Source: Oscillospiraceae bacterium | GTDB lineage: Bacteria; Bacillota; Clostridia; Oscillospirales; Acutalibacteraceae | Direction: 5' to 3' | NCBI GenBank assembly: GCA_009786735.1 | Contig: WQRM01000030.1 | Span: 1-12,414, forward strand | Length of the DNA stretch: 12,414 nucleotides | Shown: piece after piece, positions 6,190 to 12,414 of the stretch | How positions within the stretch are numbered: position 1 is the stretch's first letter | How the letters are laid out: each line of letters opens with the position of its first letter | The notes under the pieces: model-generated | Seen by the model: only the letters and a program-made list of their open reading frames with translations | The model's database searches: none | Told to the model about the DNA's origin: nothing | Made by a program: the position numbers and the translations under genes

Positions 6190-7465
6190 TGCACTCGGCG
6201 TAGTGCCGCCCTTTGTGCTCGAAATCTTTGTACACATTATAACTTGCCGCAGCCGGGGAGAGCAAACAGGTTTTGCCCGGCTGCGTGTGGGCGAACGCTG
6301 CCTGCACGGCTTCGTCCATCGTATCAACGCACACAATATTCCGGTTGCTATCCACTAGCCGCTTGGCAATTGCGTGCCCTGTGTCCGGCATGCAGATGAT
6401 GTTGCGCACCGTTCGTTGCGCCAGTTCGCGCGCAAAATCGCCGTAGTCCAAGCCGCGATCGAGCCCGCCGATGATGAGCGTGTCCACGTCCTGCAGGGCA
6501 TCAATCGCAAACAACACCGCCCGTGGGATGGTGGAGATGCAGTCGTCCACCCAAGTGATGCCACCGACTTCGCTCACTGGGCACATGCGATGAGGGATGC
6601 CGCGAAACTCCGCAACGGCACGGCGAATGCCCGCTTGCGTGGCGTCAACCGCGAGCGCCGCCGTAGCCGCAAAATAGATATCTTGCCGGTTGTGATCGCC
6701 GCGCAGGCGTGGGTTGGTGTTGTCCAGCGAGCGCAAAAATGGGCCGCTTTCGTCCAAGCCGATGTACACTCGCTGCGCCGGGCATGGGCTGAGATCCGCC
6801 CACTCGTGCAAGGGTTGGTCCGCATTCAAAATGAATAAATCGCCGGGCGCTTGGTGATTGCAAATCTGCGCCTTAGCGGCAGCATAGCCCACAAAACCGC
6901 CGGTATAATGGTCAAGATGCTCCTCATACAAGTTCGTCCATACCGCCACCTGTGGCGACGCGCGCGTGAACTCCAGCTGGTGGCTGGAGAGCTCGATGAC
7001 CGCAATGTGACCGTCGATTTCCTCAAAGCAATCCAGCACCGGCACGCCCACATTGCCAATGAGCTTCGCCGGCACGCCGCTGGCGCACAACATGTCATAA
7101 ATCAACACCGAGGTCGTCGTTTTGCCTTTGGTGCCGGTTACGCCGACCTTTTTGCACTGCGCAAAACGCAAAAACAGATCAGTTTGGCAGGTGATGTGCA
7201 ATTGTTGCGGGATGTCGATATCCTTGAGCGACACCCCCGGCGACTTAATGAGCAAATCGCAGCGGTGCAGCACGTCAAGGTGATTCTCGCCACACAATAA
7301 CGTGACGTGCGCGTCGTCAACTTCCACAGGGTTCTGGTCGGCGATGATGAGTGGTCGATTGGGAAAATGGCGACGCAAAAAACGATAAGTAGACTGCCCT
7401 TCGCGGCCAAAACCCAGCAGTCCAATGCGACCTGTGCCCAAAAATTCAAGCAGTTGTGCTAACAT
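6149..7465 (-). CDS. murD2: Mur ligase, probable UDP-MurNAc-L-alanine--L-glutamate ligase (MurD2)
   Basis: The product is 438 aa and belongs to the Mur ligase family: N-terminal Rossmann-like UDP-substrate domain (GLLGFGREG at 15-23), ATP-binding P-loop GTKGKTTT (111-118), ELSSHQLE (158-165), TNLYEEHLDHY (177-187), HNRQD (258-262) and FRGIPHRM (287-294). This is the MurD branch. The adjacent upstream gene is a MurL-type epimerase, and in characterised MurL systems the partner ligase (MurD2) adds L-Glu, not D-Glu, to UDP-MurNAc-L-Ala in the cytosol. In agreement, the canonical MurD motif DSKATN is replaced by DCISTIP (308-314). L-Glu specificity is inferred, not shown. ATG 7465 has AAAGGA 9 bases upstream and lies inside murL (20-base overlap), so translation is probably coupled. 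Its 3' end runs 41 bases into lexA on the other strand. The alternative is a standard MurD. Confidence 0.85.
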   Translation of the reverse strand: MLAQLLEFLGTGRIGLLGFGREGQSTYRFLRRHFPNRPLIIADQNPVEVDDAHVTLLCGENHLDVLHRCDLLIKSPGVSLKDIDIPQQLHITCQTDLFLRFAQCKKVGVTGTKGKTTTSVLIYDMLCASGVPAKLIGNVGVPVLDCFEEIDGHIAVIELSSHQLEFTRASPQVAVWTNLYEEHLDHYTGGFVGYAAAKAQICNHQAPGDLFILNADQPLHEWADLSPCPAQRVYIGLDESGPFLRSLDNTNPRLRGDHNRQDIYFAATAALAVDATQAGIRRAVAEFRGIPHRMCPVSEVGGITWVDDCISTIPRAVLFAIDALQDVDTLIIGGLDRGLDYGDFARELAQRTVRNIICMPDTGHAIAKRLVDSNRNIVCVDTMDEAVQAAFAHTQPGKTCLLSPAAASYNVYKDFEHKGRHYAECINSNAAATPLCPK

Positions 7466-8759
7466 AATCGTGCATCCTTTCGGTGATTGATCGAAAAGCC
7501 GGGGGGAGGTTGTGCTCGGCATTCCATTCGCACAGCAGACTTTTCGTCGCTGAAGTGTCGCCGCTTAGCGCGCGAACTGCAGCTTTTGCCTCCGCAACTG
7601 TGCCCACGCATTCAAAGGGTTTTTCGGCAGTTTGCCCAAGCAACCCCTGCAATTCACCCGACAATTCTTGCAATTCCAATAAATTTTCGCCAAATATTTT
7701 GTCTGTCTGCGCACTTGACAGGAAGGGGGCTAGCATTAAATAAACAAACAAACACTTCGCGCAGCGTGCACACCACACATTTTGCTTGCTACCAACATTA
7801 CAACTTTTGAATGTTTCGTGGTAGCGCGTTAACGCGGAGAATTGTTTGGCGATTTGCAGTTCATTAAAGGGGCGCAGCAAGCTAAAGTACTGAATTGGCA
7901 ATGCAAAGCGCCGCCGGATATACGCATTCATGTCGCATTCAAACGCGTAAGACTTCGAGTATTGATGGTTCACGTCGGTGCCGAGCACGCTGGGCTCATT
8001 GGCGCTGGCCTCGTTGGACAGCACAAGCTCATCCGCGCCGATGAGATACGCGCAAAACAGCCCCAAAAATGCCACGATCGCTGAAAACGGCGTGTGCCCA
8101 TTGAGATAGCCCTGCGCATTAACGCGCAAAAGCATCGGGTCGATTTGCCGGTGTGTGCGTAGCATTTGTTCGGGCGAGTAGCCCGCCGCTGCGAACGTTT
8201 CGGTTCGCGCAGGCTGATCGTTGACGGTGAAGCCCATCAATTTCCGCTTCATCTCGCTAAGCAAATGAAGCGAAACGCACGAGTCTTTGCCGCCACCGAT
8301 GGGGACTAAGCTGAGTTCCGCGCTGTGAAAATCGCTTGCGGCGCGCGGTAGCACGGGCGCTTCGCAGCGCACGCGTGCAAACTCGTCAAAATTTGTGGTG
8401 ATTTCGTTGCGGTAGAAAAATTCGCCCAAACCGTGATACCACAAACGCTTCCACCAGTCGATTTCGTCGCGGTTTAAATGCCCGCAGTGGATGACAATTT
8501 CGGGGGGGCAAGCACATTTCCAGTACGAAATCAACTCCACCAGCCCCAGCGAAAACACCAAATCTTGCGCAAGCGGGGAGTCCAGCGCGTTGCACGCGGT
8601 GAGGTTGCGGGTGTCGATGGTCGTGGTGGGGCAAAACTCGCCCAGGCCATCAATCGAAAAGTGAAAACGCAGCAAAATTTGCTCGTCTTGCGGCTCGATT
8701 GCATAGCTGTGGTAGTGAAAAACAGGATGCTGCAGACGCAGCGCGTTAAAGCGTGACAT
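7446..8759 (-). CDS. murL: UDP-N-acetylmuramoyl-L-alanyl-L-glutamate epimerase (MurL), PP-loop type
   Basis: The product is 437 aa. It resembles MurL, known from Xanthomonas oryzae, which converts UDP-MurNAc-L-Ala-L-Glu to the L-Ala-D-Glu form with ATP cleaved to AMP and pyrophosphate. Visible features are the PP-loop SLVPIGGGKDS (150-160), NGHTPFSAI (220-228), LSNEASANEPSV (247-258), NHQYSKS (264-270) and a late Cys cluster C320...C330-x2-C333-x2-C336 that may bind metal. There is no signal peptide; it acts in the cytosol. It sits 17 bases after the pspC-like gene and overlaps murD2 by 20 bases. The ATG at 8759 is preceded by a weak AAAG; a TTG one codon earlier is possible. Base composition dips: I count 106 G+C in 7621-7860 (44%). 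The alternative would be a QueC-like or other PP-loop enzyme, but its length, motifs and neighbour favour MurL. Confidence 0.86.
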   Translation of the reverse strand: MSRFNALRLQHPVFHYHSYAIEPQDEQILLRFHFSIDGLGEFCPTTTIDTRNLTACNALDSPLAQDLVFSLGLVELISYWKCACPPEIVIHCGHLNRDEIDWWKRLWYHGLGEFFYRNEITTNFDEFARVRCEAPVLPRAASDFHSAELSLVPIGGGKDSCVSLHLLSEMKRKLMGFTVNDQPARTETFAAAGYSPEQMLRTHRQIDPMLLRVNAQGYLNGHTPFSAIVAFLGLFCAYLIGADELVLSNEASANEPSVLGTDVNHQYSKSYAFECDMNAYIRRRFALPIQYFSLLRPFNELQIAKQFSALTRYHETFKSCNVGSKQNVWCARCAKCLFVYLMLAPFLSSAQTDKIFGENLLELQELSGELQGLLGQTAEKPFECVGTVAEAKAAVRALSGDTSATKSLLCEWNAEHNLPPAFRSITERMHDYVSTTA

Positions 8760-8776
8760 CAATATTACACTTTCTT

Positions 8777-8995
8777 TTAGGCTTGCGGAACATCATCATC
8801 ACGACCAACCGGACGCTTTGGAATGATCGCCGTGAGCAAAATATAGCCCAAAACGCCGGGGAATCCCGCCGAAAAAATCGACAGCAGCGTATAAACCACA
8901 CGCACCAGCGTGGGGTCTATGTTGAAATATTCGCCGATGCCGCCGCACACGCCGGTCACATGGCGATTGGTGGTTGAACGGTAGAATTTTTTCAT
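8777..8995 (-). CDS. PspC-domain small membrane protein
   Basis: The product is 72 aa and nearly all of it is one PspC domain: positively charged start MKKFYRSTTNRHVTGVCGGI, then GEYFNIDPTLVR (21-32), one hydrophobic helix about 33-58, and a short polar tail. PspC proteins sit in the cytoplasmic membrane and are linked to envelope stress sensing; stand-alone Firmicutes copies are poorly understood. The start at 8995 forms an ATGA overlap with the folD stop (8992-8995), and its ribosome site AAGGAG lies inside the end of folD, so translation should be coupled. An in-frame extension to 9097 is antisense-like noise within folD and is rejected. Confidence 0.92.
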   Translation of the reverse strand: MKKFYRSTTNRHVTGVCGGIGEYFNIDPTLVRVVYTLLSIFSAGFPGVLGYILLTAIIPKRPVGRDDDVPQA

Positions 8996-9843
8996 GTGCT
9001 CTCCTTTTGCAGCTTGGCAGCCGCGAGTGTATTTTTCATCAAAATGGCGATGGTCATCGGGCCCACGCCGCCAGGCACGGGCGTAATCCAGCTGCACTTG
9101 GGTGCGACGGCGTCAAAATCCACATCGCCACGCACTTTGCGCCCCTCAAGGCGGTTGATGCCCACGTCCACCACAACTGCGCCGTCTTTCACCATGTCAG
9201 CGGTCACGAAATGCAGGCGACCAACGGCGGCAACCAGCACGTCGGCTTGGCGAGTGATGCTGGGCAGGTTTTTGGTGCGACTATGGCAAATCGTCACGGT
9301 AGCGTTGCGCTGCAGCGCCAGCATCGCCATGGGCTTGCCCACGATGTTGCTGCGCCCGATGACCACCACGTGCTTGCCGGCAAGGTCGATGCCCGCATCG
9401 TCGAGCAATTCGAGCACACCGCCGGGGGTGCAGGGCAGCAGGTCGGGCTCGCCGAGCATGAGTTTGCCCACATTTTCCGGGTGAAAGACATCCACATCTT
9501 TGGCAGGGGAGATGGCGCGGCACAGCGCCTGCTCATCGTAGTCAAAGCCGCGCGGCAGCGGCATTTGGCACAGAATGCCATGCACGTTTTCGTCGGCGTT
9601 GAGTTGGTTAATCAACGCCAGCAGCGCAGATTGCCCCGCGTTTTCGGGCAGCAGATGCTCCCGCGACACTATGCCCACGCGCGCGCAGGCACGCTTTTTG
9701 TTGCCCACATACACCTGCGAGGCGGGGTCTTCGCCCACCAAAATCACCGCGAGGATGGGCGGCTGCGGCATGCCCGAAATTTCAGCAGCAAGGCGATCCA
9801 GCAGCTTGCCGCTCACCAGTTTTCCGTCAAGCAATTGGCTCAT
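8992..9843 (-). CDS. folD: Bifunctional methylenetetrahydrofolate dehydrogenase / methenyltetrahydrofolate cyclohydrolase
   Basis: The product is 283 aa, the normal FolD length. It interconverts 5,10-methylene-THF, methenyl-THF and 10-formyl-THF with NADP(H) in the cytosol, supplying one-carbon units for purine and formyl-Met synthesis. Motifs seen: YVGNKK (45-50, catalytic Lys49), QMPLP (93-97), KDVDVFHPENVG (115-126), PCTPGG (137-142), GRSNIVGKP (163-171, dinucleotide binding) and TPVPGGVGPMT near the C-terminus. The start at 9843 has TGGAGGAA 8 bases upstream and overlaps the end of lgt by 17 bases; a longer in-frame start at 9906 lies inside lgt and adds non-conserved Lys-rich sequence. 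The stop overlaps the pspC-like start. Confidence 0.97.
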   Translation of the reverse strand: MSQLLDGKLVSGKLLDRLAAEISGMPQPPILAVILVGEDPASQVYVGNKKRACARVGIVSREHLLPENAGQSALLALINQLNADENVHGILCQMPLPRGFDYDEQALCRAISPAKDVDVFHPENVGKLMLGEPDLLPCTPGGVLELLDDAGIDLAGKHVVVIGRSNIVGKPMAMLALQRNATVTICHSRTKNLPSITRQADVLVAAVGRLHFVTADMVKDGAVVVDVGINRLEGRKVRGDVDFDAVAPKCSWITPVPGGVGPMTIAILMKNTLAAAKLQKEST

Positions 9844-10834
9844 CGGTTGGTTCCTCCACGTCATTTTCTTCTGCGACTTCTTCAACAGGTTCTTCTTGCG
9901 CAGCATCTTCGGTCACGATTTCTTCTTCCTCAACGGGTGCGCCGGGGAAGAAATCGATGCCTTCAATGGGCTGCGGGTTCTTCTTGAACTTCAGCGTAAA
10001 GTAGATGAACGCCGCCGCGCAACCCAGTACAATCAAGCCCGAAAGCAGCTGCGACACACGCACATTGCTGCCGCCGATGAACAGCGGGTCAAGGCGCAAA
10101 CCTTCGATGAAAAAGCGTCCCGCGCCATACCACATGCCGTAGAGCAAGATGAGTTGACCGCTGAAACTGCGCCATTTGCGGCAAAACAGATACAGCAGAC
10201 CAAAGCCCAGCAGCACCCACAGCGATTCATACAGGAACGTCGGGTGCACATACGCGCGGTCAATCACCGTGCCCGCCACAGCCTCAATGCCGTGCTGCGC
10301 AAACATGCCTTGGTTCACCGCGATGTAGTTTGCGGTGGCTTGGCTCCACATGCCCCAGGGCAGGTTGGTGTTGCCGCCAAACGCCTCCTGGTTGGTGAAG
10401 TTGCCCCAGCGACCAATGCCTTGCCCGATGAGAAAACTCATCGCCGCCAAGTCCATGAGGTTGAGGAAGTTGAGCTTGTTGATGCGCGTGACGATAAACG
10501 CGCCCAACAAGCCGCCGATGATCCCGCCATAAATCGCCAGCCCGCCTTCCCAAATGCGGAAGATGTCGGCGAAGCTGTTCATCGCGCCGAGGTTGAATAG
10601 CACGTAGTAAAGCCGCGCGCCAACCACGCCGCCCACCGTGCCGCCAATGAGCACATCGACCATTTTGTCGAGGTTCATTTTCCATTTATACGCCATGCGG
10701 CCACCAAACAGCACCGCCAGCAAAAATCCAAATGCAATCAGCACACCATACCACTGAATGGTGAAACCGCCAATCTGCAACGCCGTGCTGTTGACGGTGA
10801 TGGGGTTGCTAAACATGCGAAAATATACTTCCAT
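9827..10834 (-). CDS. lgt: Prolipoprotein diacylglyceryl transferase with acidic C-terminal tail
   Basis: The product is 335 aa. Lgt moves diacylglycerol from phosphatidylglycerol to the lipobox Cys of prolipoproteins at the outer face of the cytoplasmic membrane. The family signature GQGIGRWGNFTNQE is at 137-150 and HPTFLYES at 197-204, with about seven hydrophobic segments including IQWYGVLIAFGFLLAVLFGG near the N-terminus. The start at 10834 has AAGGAG 5 bases upstream; an in-frame start at 10864 lies in the repeat palindrome and is rejected. The last 36 residues (300-335) are unusual, with 17 Asp/Glu and no Lys/Arg, beyond the usual Lgt end. It is the first gene of the minus-strand block and the stop overlaps folD by 17 bases. 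Confidence 0.97.
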   Translation of the reverse strand: MEVYFRMFSNPITVNSTALQIGGFTIQWYGVLIAFGFLLAVLFGGRMAYKWKMNLDKMVDVLIGGTVGGVVGARLYYVLFNLGAMNSFADIFRIWEGGLAIYGGIIGGLLGAFIVTRINKLNFLNLMDLAAMSFLIGQGIGRWGNFTNQEAFGGNTNLPWGMWSQATANYIAVNQGMFAQHGIEAVAGTVIDRAYVHPTFLYESLWVLLGFGLLYLFCRKWRSFSGQLILLYGMWYGAGRFFIEGLRLDPLFIGGSNVRVSQLLSGLIVLGCAAAFIYFTLKFKKNPQPIEGIDFFPGAPVEEEEIVTEDAAQEEPVEEVAEENDVEEPTDEPIA

Positions 10835-10849
10835 GGGGACTCCTTTCTT

Positions 10850-10977
10850 GTTCTTTTTTTGCAAAAAAGAACCAAAACCACCTGCGGTGGGGCTTCGTCG
10901 CTTCGCTGTGGTCTATCAGACCCCCAGCTCAGTCAATCTAGGTTTTTTTGGGCACCTTTTTTTGCAAAAAAAGGTGC
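10850..10977 (-). repeat. Modular palindromic repeat, copy 3, with a palindrome at each end
   Basis: Read on the minus strand it starts with a perfect 26-bp palindrome with different arms (GCACC/GGTGC, 10952-10977) around the same TTTTTTTGCAAAAAAA core, then CCCAAAAAAACCTAG. Next come CACAGCGAAGCGA (10898-10910) and AGCCCCACCGCAGGTGG (10878-10894), both shared with copy 1, and a second near-perfect palindrome with arms GTTC/GAAC (10850-10872; 7 T against 6 A). It starts 12 bases after the ymfH stop and fills most of the gap before lgt. Confidence 0.88.
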
Positions 10978-10989
10978 GAAAACTTCGCG

Positions 10990-12255
10990 TTAAATGGGTT
11001 CTACGATAGACAACGCGTGGTAACCTTCGCGGAACATCTGCGGCACTTGCGCTTGCACATCTTCAAGGGTCATGTCGCGCAGGGCGCGGGCGCGGGCGAA
11101 CAGGTCGCAGCCGGCGAAGTAGCTCTCCGTCATGCGGTCGGCAATGGTTTCGATGTCGTTGCACTCCATCACCAACCTGCCGTAGGCACGTTTGCGGGCG
11201 CGCTCGAAGTCGGTCTCGCTGATTTGCGCGGCGAGCATGGCTTGAACGATGCGCTCGGCGGTTTGCTCTGGCTTGTGGCTTTCGCCGCTGAAAAGCGCCA
11301 CGGCGTAGTCGTCGCCATGCAGGATTTCGCTGCCGAAGTTTGCGTTGATGAGACCGTCGTTGAGCAGTTGTTCGTATAGCGGCGAGGTTTCGCTGGCGAG
11401 AATATCAAGCGCGAGCTTTTGCGCGGCGGACTCATGCGCGGTGAGGGTAGCCGCTTCGCGCACTTGCTTGAAGCCCAGCGTGAACAGCGGCACAGTCACC
11501 GCCATTTGGTAGCGCGCGACCAGCACGGCGGGCGGTGCGGGGTCGCTGATGCGCGGGCGCACGGCAGGCGAGCCCTCGCAGGGTTTGAGCTGCTCGTCGC
11601 ACACTGCCTCAACTTCCTCAAGCGTCACATTGCCCGCCACGGTGATGACCATGTTGTGCAGGTTGTAGAAATGGCGGTAGCAATCGTGCAGCAGCTCGGC
11701 GGTGATGTTGGCGATGGAGGCCTCGGTGCCCGCGACCTCAATGCGCACGGGATGGTTGGGATAAAGCAGCTTGAGCAGCCCAAAAAACAAGTTGCGAGAA
11801 GGGTAGTCGTTGAGCATGCGGATTTCTTGGCCGATGATGCCTTGCTCTTTTTGCACAGTGGCCTCGGTGAAGTAGGGCGACTGCACGAAGTCCAGCAGGA
11901 TCTCGAAGTTTTTGCGAAACTCCGTGGCGCAGCTGAACAGATAGCAGGTTTGGTCAAAGCTGGTGTAGGCGTTGGGGCTGGCACCGGTTTGCTTAAACCG
12001 CGTGAAGGCATCTTCGCCGCCTTCGTCCTCAAACAGCTTGTGCTCAAGGAAGTGCGCCGTGCCTTCGGGCAGCTCGGTAACGCTGTTGCCGCACACAATG
12101 GCGGTGTCAATCGCGCCATATTTTGTGGAAAACATGGCGTATGCGCTGGTGTAGCCGGGCTTGGGGCAAACTTGCACCTCGGGTCCGGCGGGGTGCTTGG
12201 CGCGGTAGTAGGTTTCGCCAAGGTGTGTATCCGTAATCGTTTCCCAGTTGAGCAT
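10990..12255 (-). CDS. ymfH: M16 family zinc peptidase, YmfH type
   Basis: The product is 421 aa, the usual YmfH size. It carries the M16 (pitrilysin) inverted zinc motif HFLEH at 68-72 (His68, Glu71, His72). It is followed after about 70 residues by EQGIIGQEI (137-145), which supplies the third metal ligand (Glu137 or Glu144). YmfH works with a second M16-like protein, YmfF; in B. subtilis both have been linked to 5-aminopentanol modification of EF-P. The partner gene would be expected just upstream, beyond the right edge of the window. The start at 12255 is chosen because GGAGG lies 5 bases upstream and MLNWETITDTHLGETYY fits the family start. The frame stays open to 12411, but the added part reads through repeat copy 4 and is rejected. 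Confidence 0.92.
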   Translation of the reverse strand: MLNWETITDTHLGETYYRAKHPAGPEVQVCPKPGYTSAYAMFSTKYGAIDTAIVCGNSVTELPEGTAHFLEHKLFEDEGGEDAFTRFKQTGASPNAYTSFDQTCYLFSCATEFRKNFEILLDFVQSPYFTEATVQKEQGIIGQEIRMLNDYPSRNLFFGLLKLLYPNHPVRIEVAGTEASIANITAELLHDCYRHFYNLHNMVITVAGNVTLEEVEAVCDEQLKPCEGSPAVRPRISDPAPPAVLVARYQMAVTVPLFTLGFKQVREAATLTAHESAAQKLALDILASETSPLYEQLLNDGLINANFGSEILHGDDYAVALFSGESHKPEQTAERIVQAMLAAQISETDFERARKRAYGRLVMECNDIETIADRMTESYFAGCDLFARARALRDMTLEDVQAQVPQMFREGYHALSIVEPI

Positions 12256-12303
12256 AATTTCCTCCGCAAATTCTTTTTGCAATCGCTCCGCGATGACCAC
12301 CCC

Positions 12304-12317
12304 GCCGTTGCGACGGC
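12304..12317. other. Small hairpin beside repeat copy 4
   Basis: GCCGT-TGCG-ACGGC is a perfect 5-bp stem adjoining the distal hairpin of copy 4. No T run follows on the minus strand, so it is not an obvious terminator. Its role is unknown. Confidence 0.4.
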
Positions 12318-12318
12318 A

Positions 12319-12414
12319 CCCCTCCACGGAGGGGAATAGGGCTTGTTTCTTCAACTTACATAAACAGTCCACCGCGAAGCGGCTAGGTTTTTTTTGGTTC
12401 TTTTTTTGCAAAAA
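12319..12414 (-). repeat. Modular palindromic repeat, copy 4 (cut by window end)
   Basis: The distal hairpin CCCCTCC-AC-GGAGGGG (12319-12334) and the GTTGAAGAAACAAGCC segment match copy 2. CCTAGCCGCTTCGCGGTGG (minus strand of 12369-12387) matches copy 1 exactly. The palindrome, with a GTTC arm as in the far end of copy 3, starts at 12397 and is cut after 18 bases. By analogy a gene stop codon should lie a few bases beyond the window. Confidence 0.82.

Noticed and set aside
7446..8759. QueC-like 7-deazaguanine synthase
   Set aside because: The PP-loop and late Cys cluster are similar, but the protein is about twice QueC length, has a long N-terminal domain, and overlaps a Mur ligase gene.
8974..9987. 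337-codon plus-strand ORF opposite folD
   Set aside because: It is a His/Ala/Arg-rich antisense shadow of conserved folD with no domain or ribosome site. The same applies to 9575-10600 (opposite lgt) and 11419-12339 (opposite ymfH).
10835..10864. Longer Lgt start (MQKKNKKGVP)
   Set aside because: These codons come from the repeat palindrome; AAGGAG precedes the ATG at 10834.
12256..12411. In-frame N-terminal extension of the YmfH-type peptidase
   Set aside because: It translates repeat copy 4 and lacks a ribosome site, whereas the ATG at 12255 has GGAGG 5 bases upstream and fits the family start.
1036..12414. CRISPR array
   Set aside because: The repeats are kilobases apart with genes between them; there are no regular spacers and no cas genes.

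Overview
The window looks like chromosomal DNA of a Gram-positive anaerobe of the Clostridia (Bacillota), with fairly high GC for that group (about 60% in the housekeeping genes by eye). The reasons are AGGAGG-type ribosome binding sites, two near-perfect sigma-A promoters, a Firmicutes-style LexA, a YmfH-type M16 peptidase, a PspC protein and classical Gram-positive signal peptides. Species cannot be told from the sequence. No gap between genes exceeds 300 bases.

Left part (1-3752): the 3' end of an SPFH/zinc-ribbon protein; an orphan membrane protein with an acidic tail; a convergent secreted polysaccharide deacetylase (NodB fold); and an orphan secreted Cys-rich protein with its own strong promoter and terminator. 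Middle (3888-6189): a beta-lactamase-fold serine hydrolase without a signal peptide, divergent from lexA. The gap between them holds the lexA promoter, a degenerate LexA box and two further palindromes.

Right part (6149-10834, minus strand): a tightly overlapping five-gene block in the order lgt, folD, pspC-like, murL, murD2. It is the main finding. The last two genes match the two-enzyme route to D-glutamate in peptidoglycan known from Xanthomonas. There MurD2 adds L-Glu to UDP-MurNAc-L-Ala, and MurL then epimerises the glutamyl residue to D-Glu at the cost of ATP. This bypasses glutamate racemase (MurI) and the usual D-Glu-adding MurD. Upstream lies a ymfH-type M16 peptidase gene.

Four copies of a modular intergenic repeat (about 1036-1160, 3761-3880, 10850-10977, 12319 to the window end) share an A/T-rich palindrome with the core TTTTTTTGCAAAAAAA. 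In the three copies that can be judged, the palindrome starts 7-12 bases after a stop codon. The orientation relative to that gene is always the same, and the palindrome arms vary in a compensatory way. This is the second main finding.
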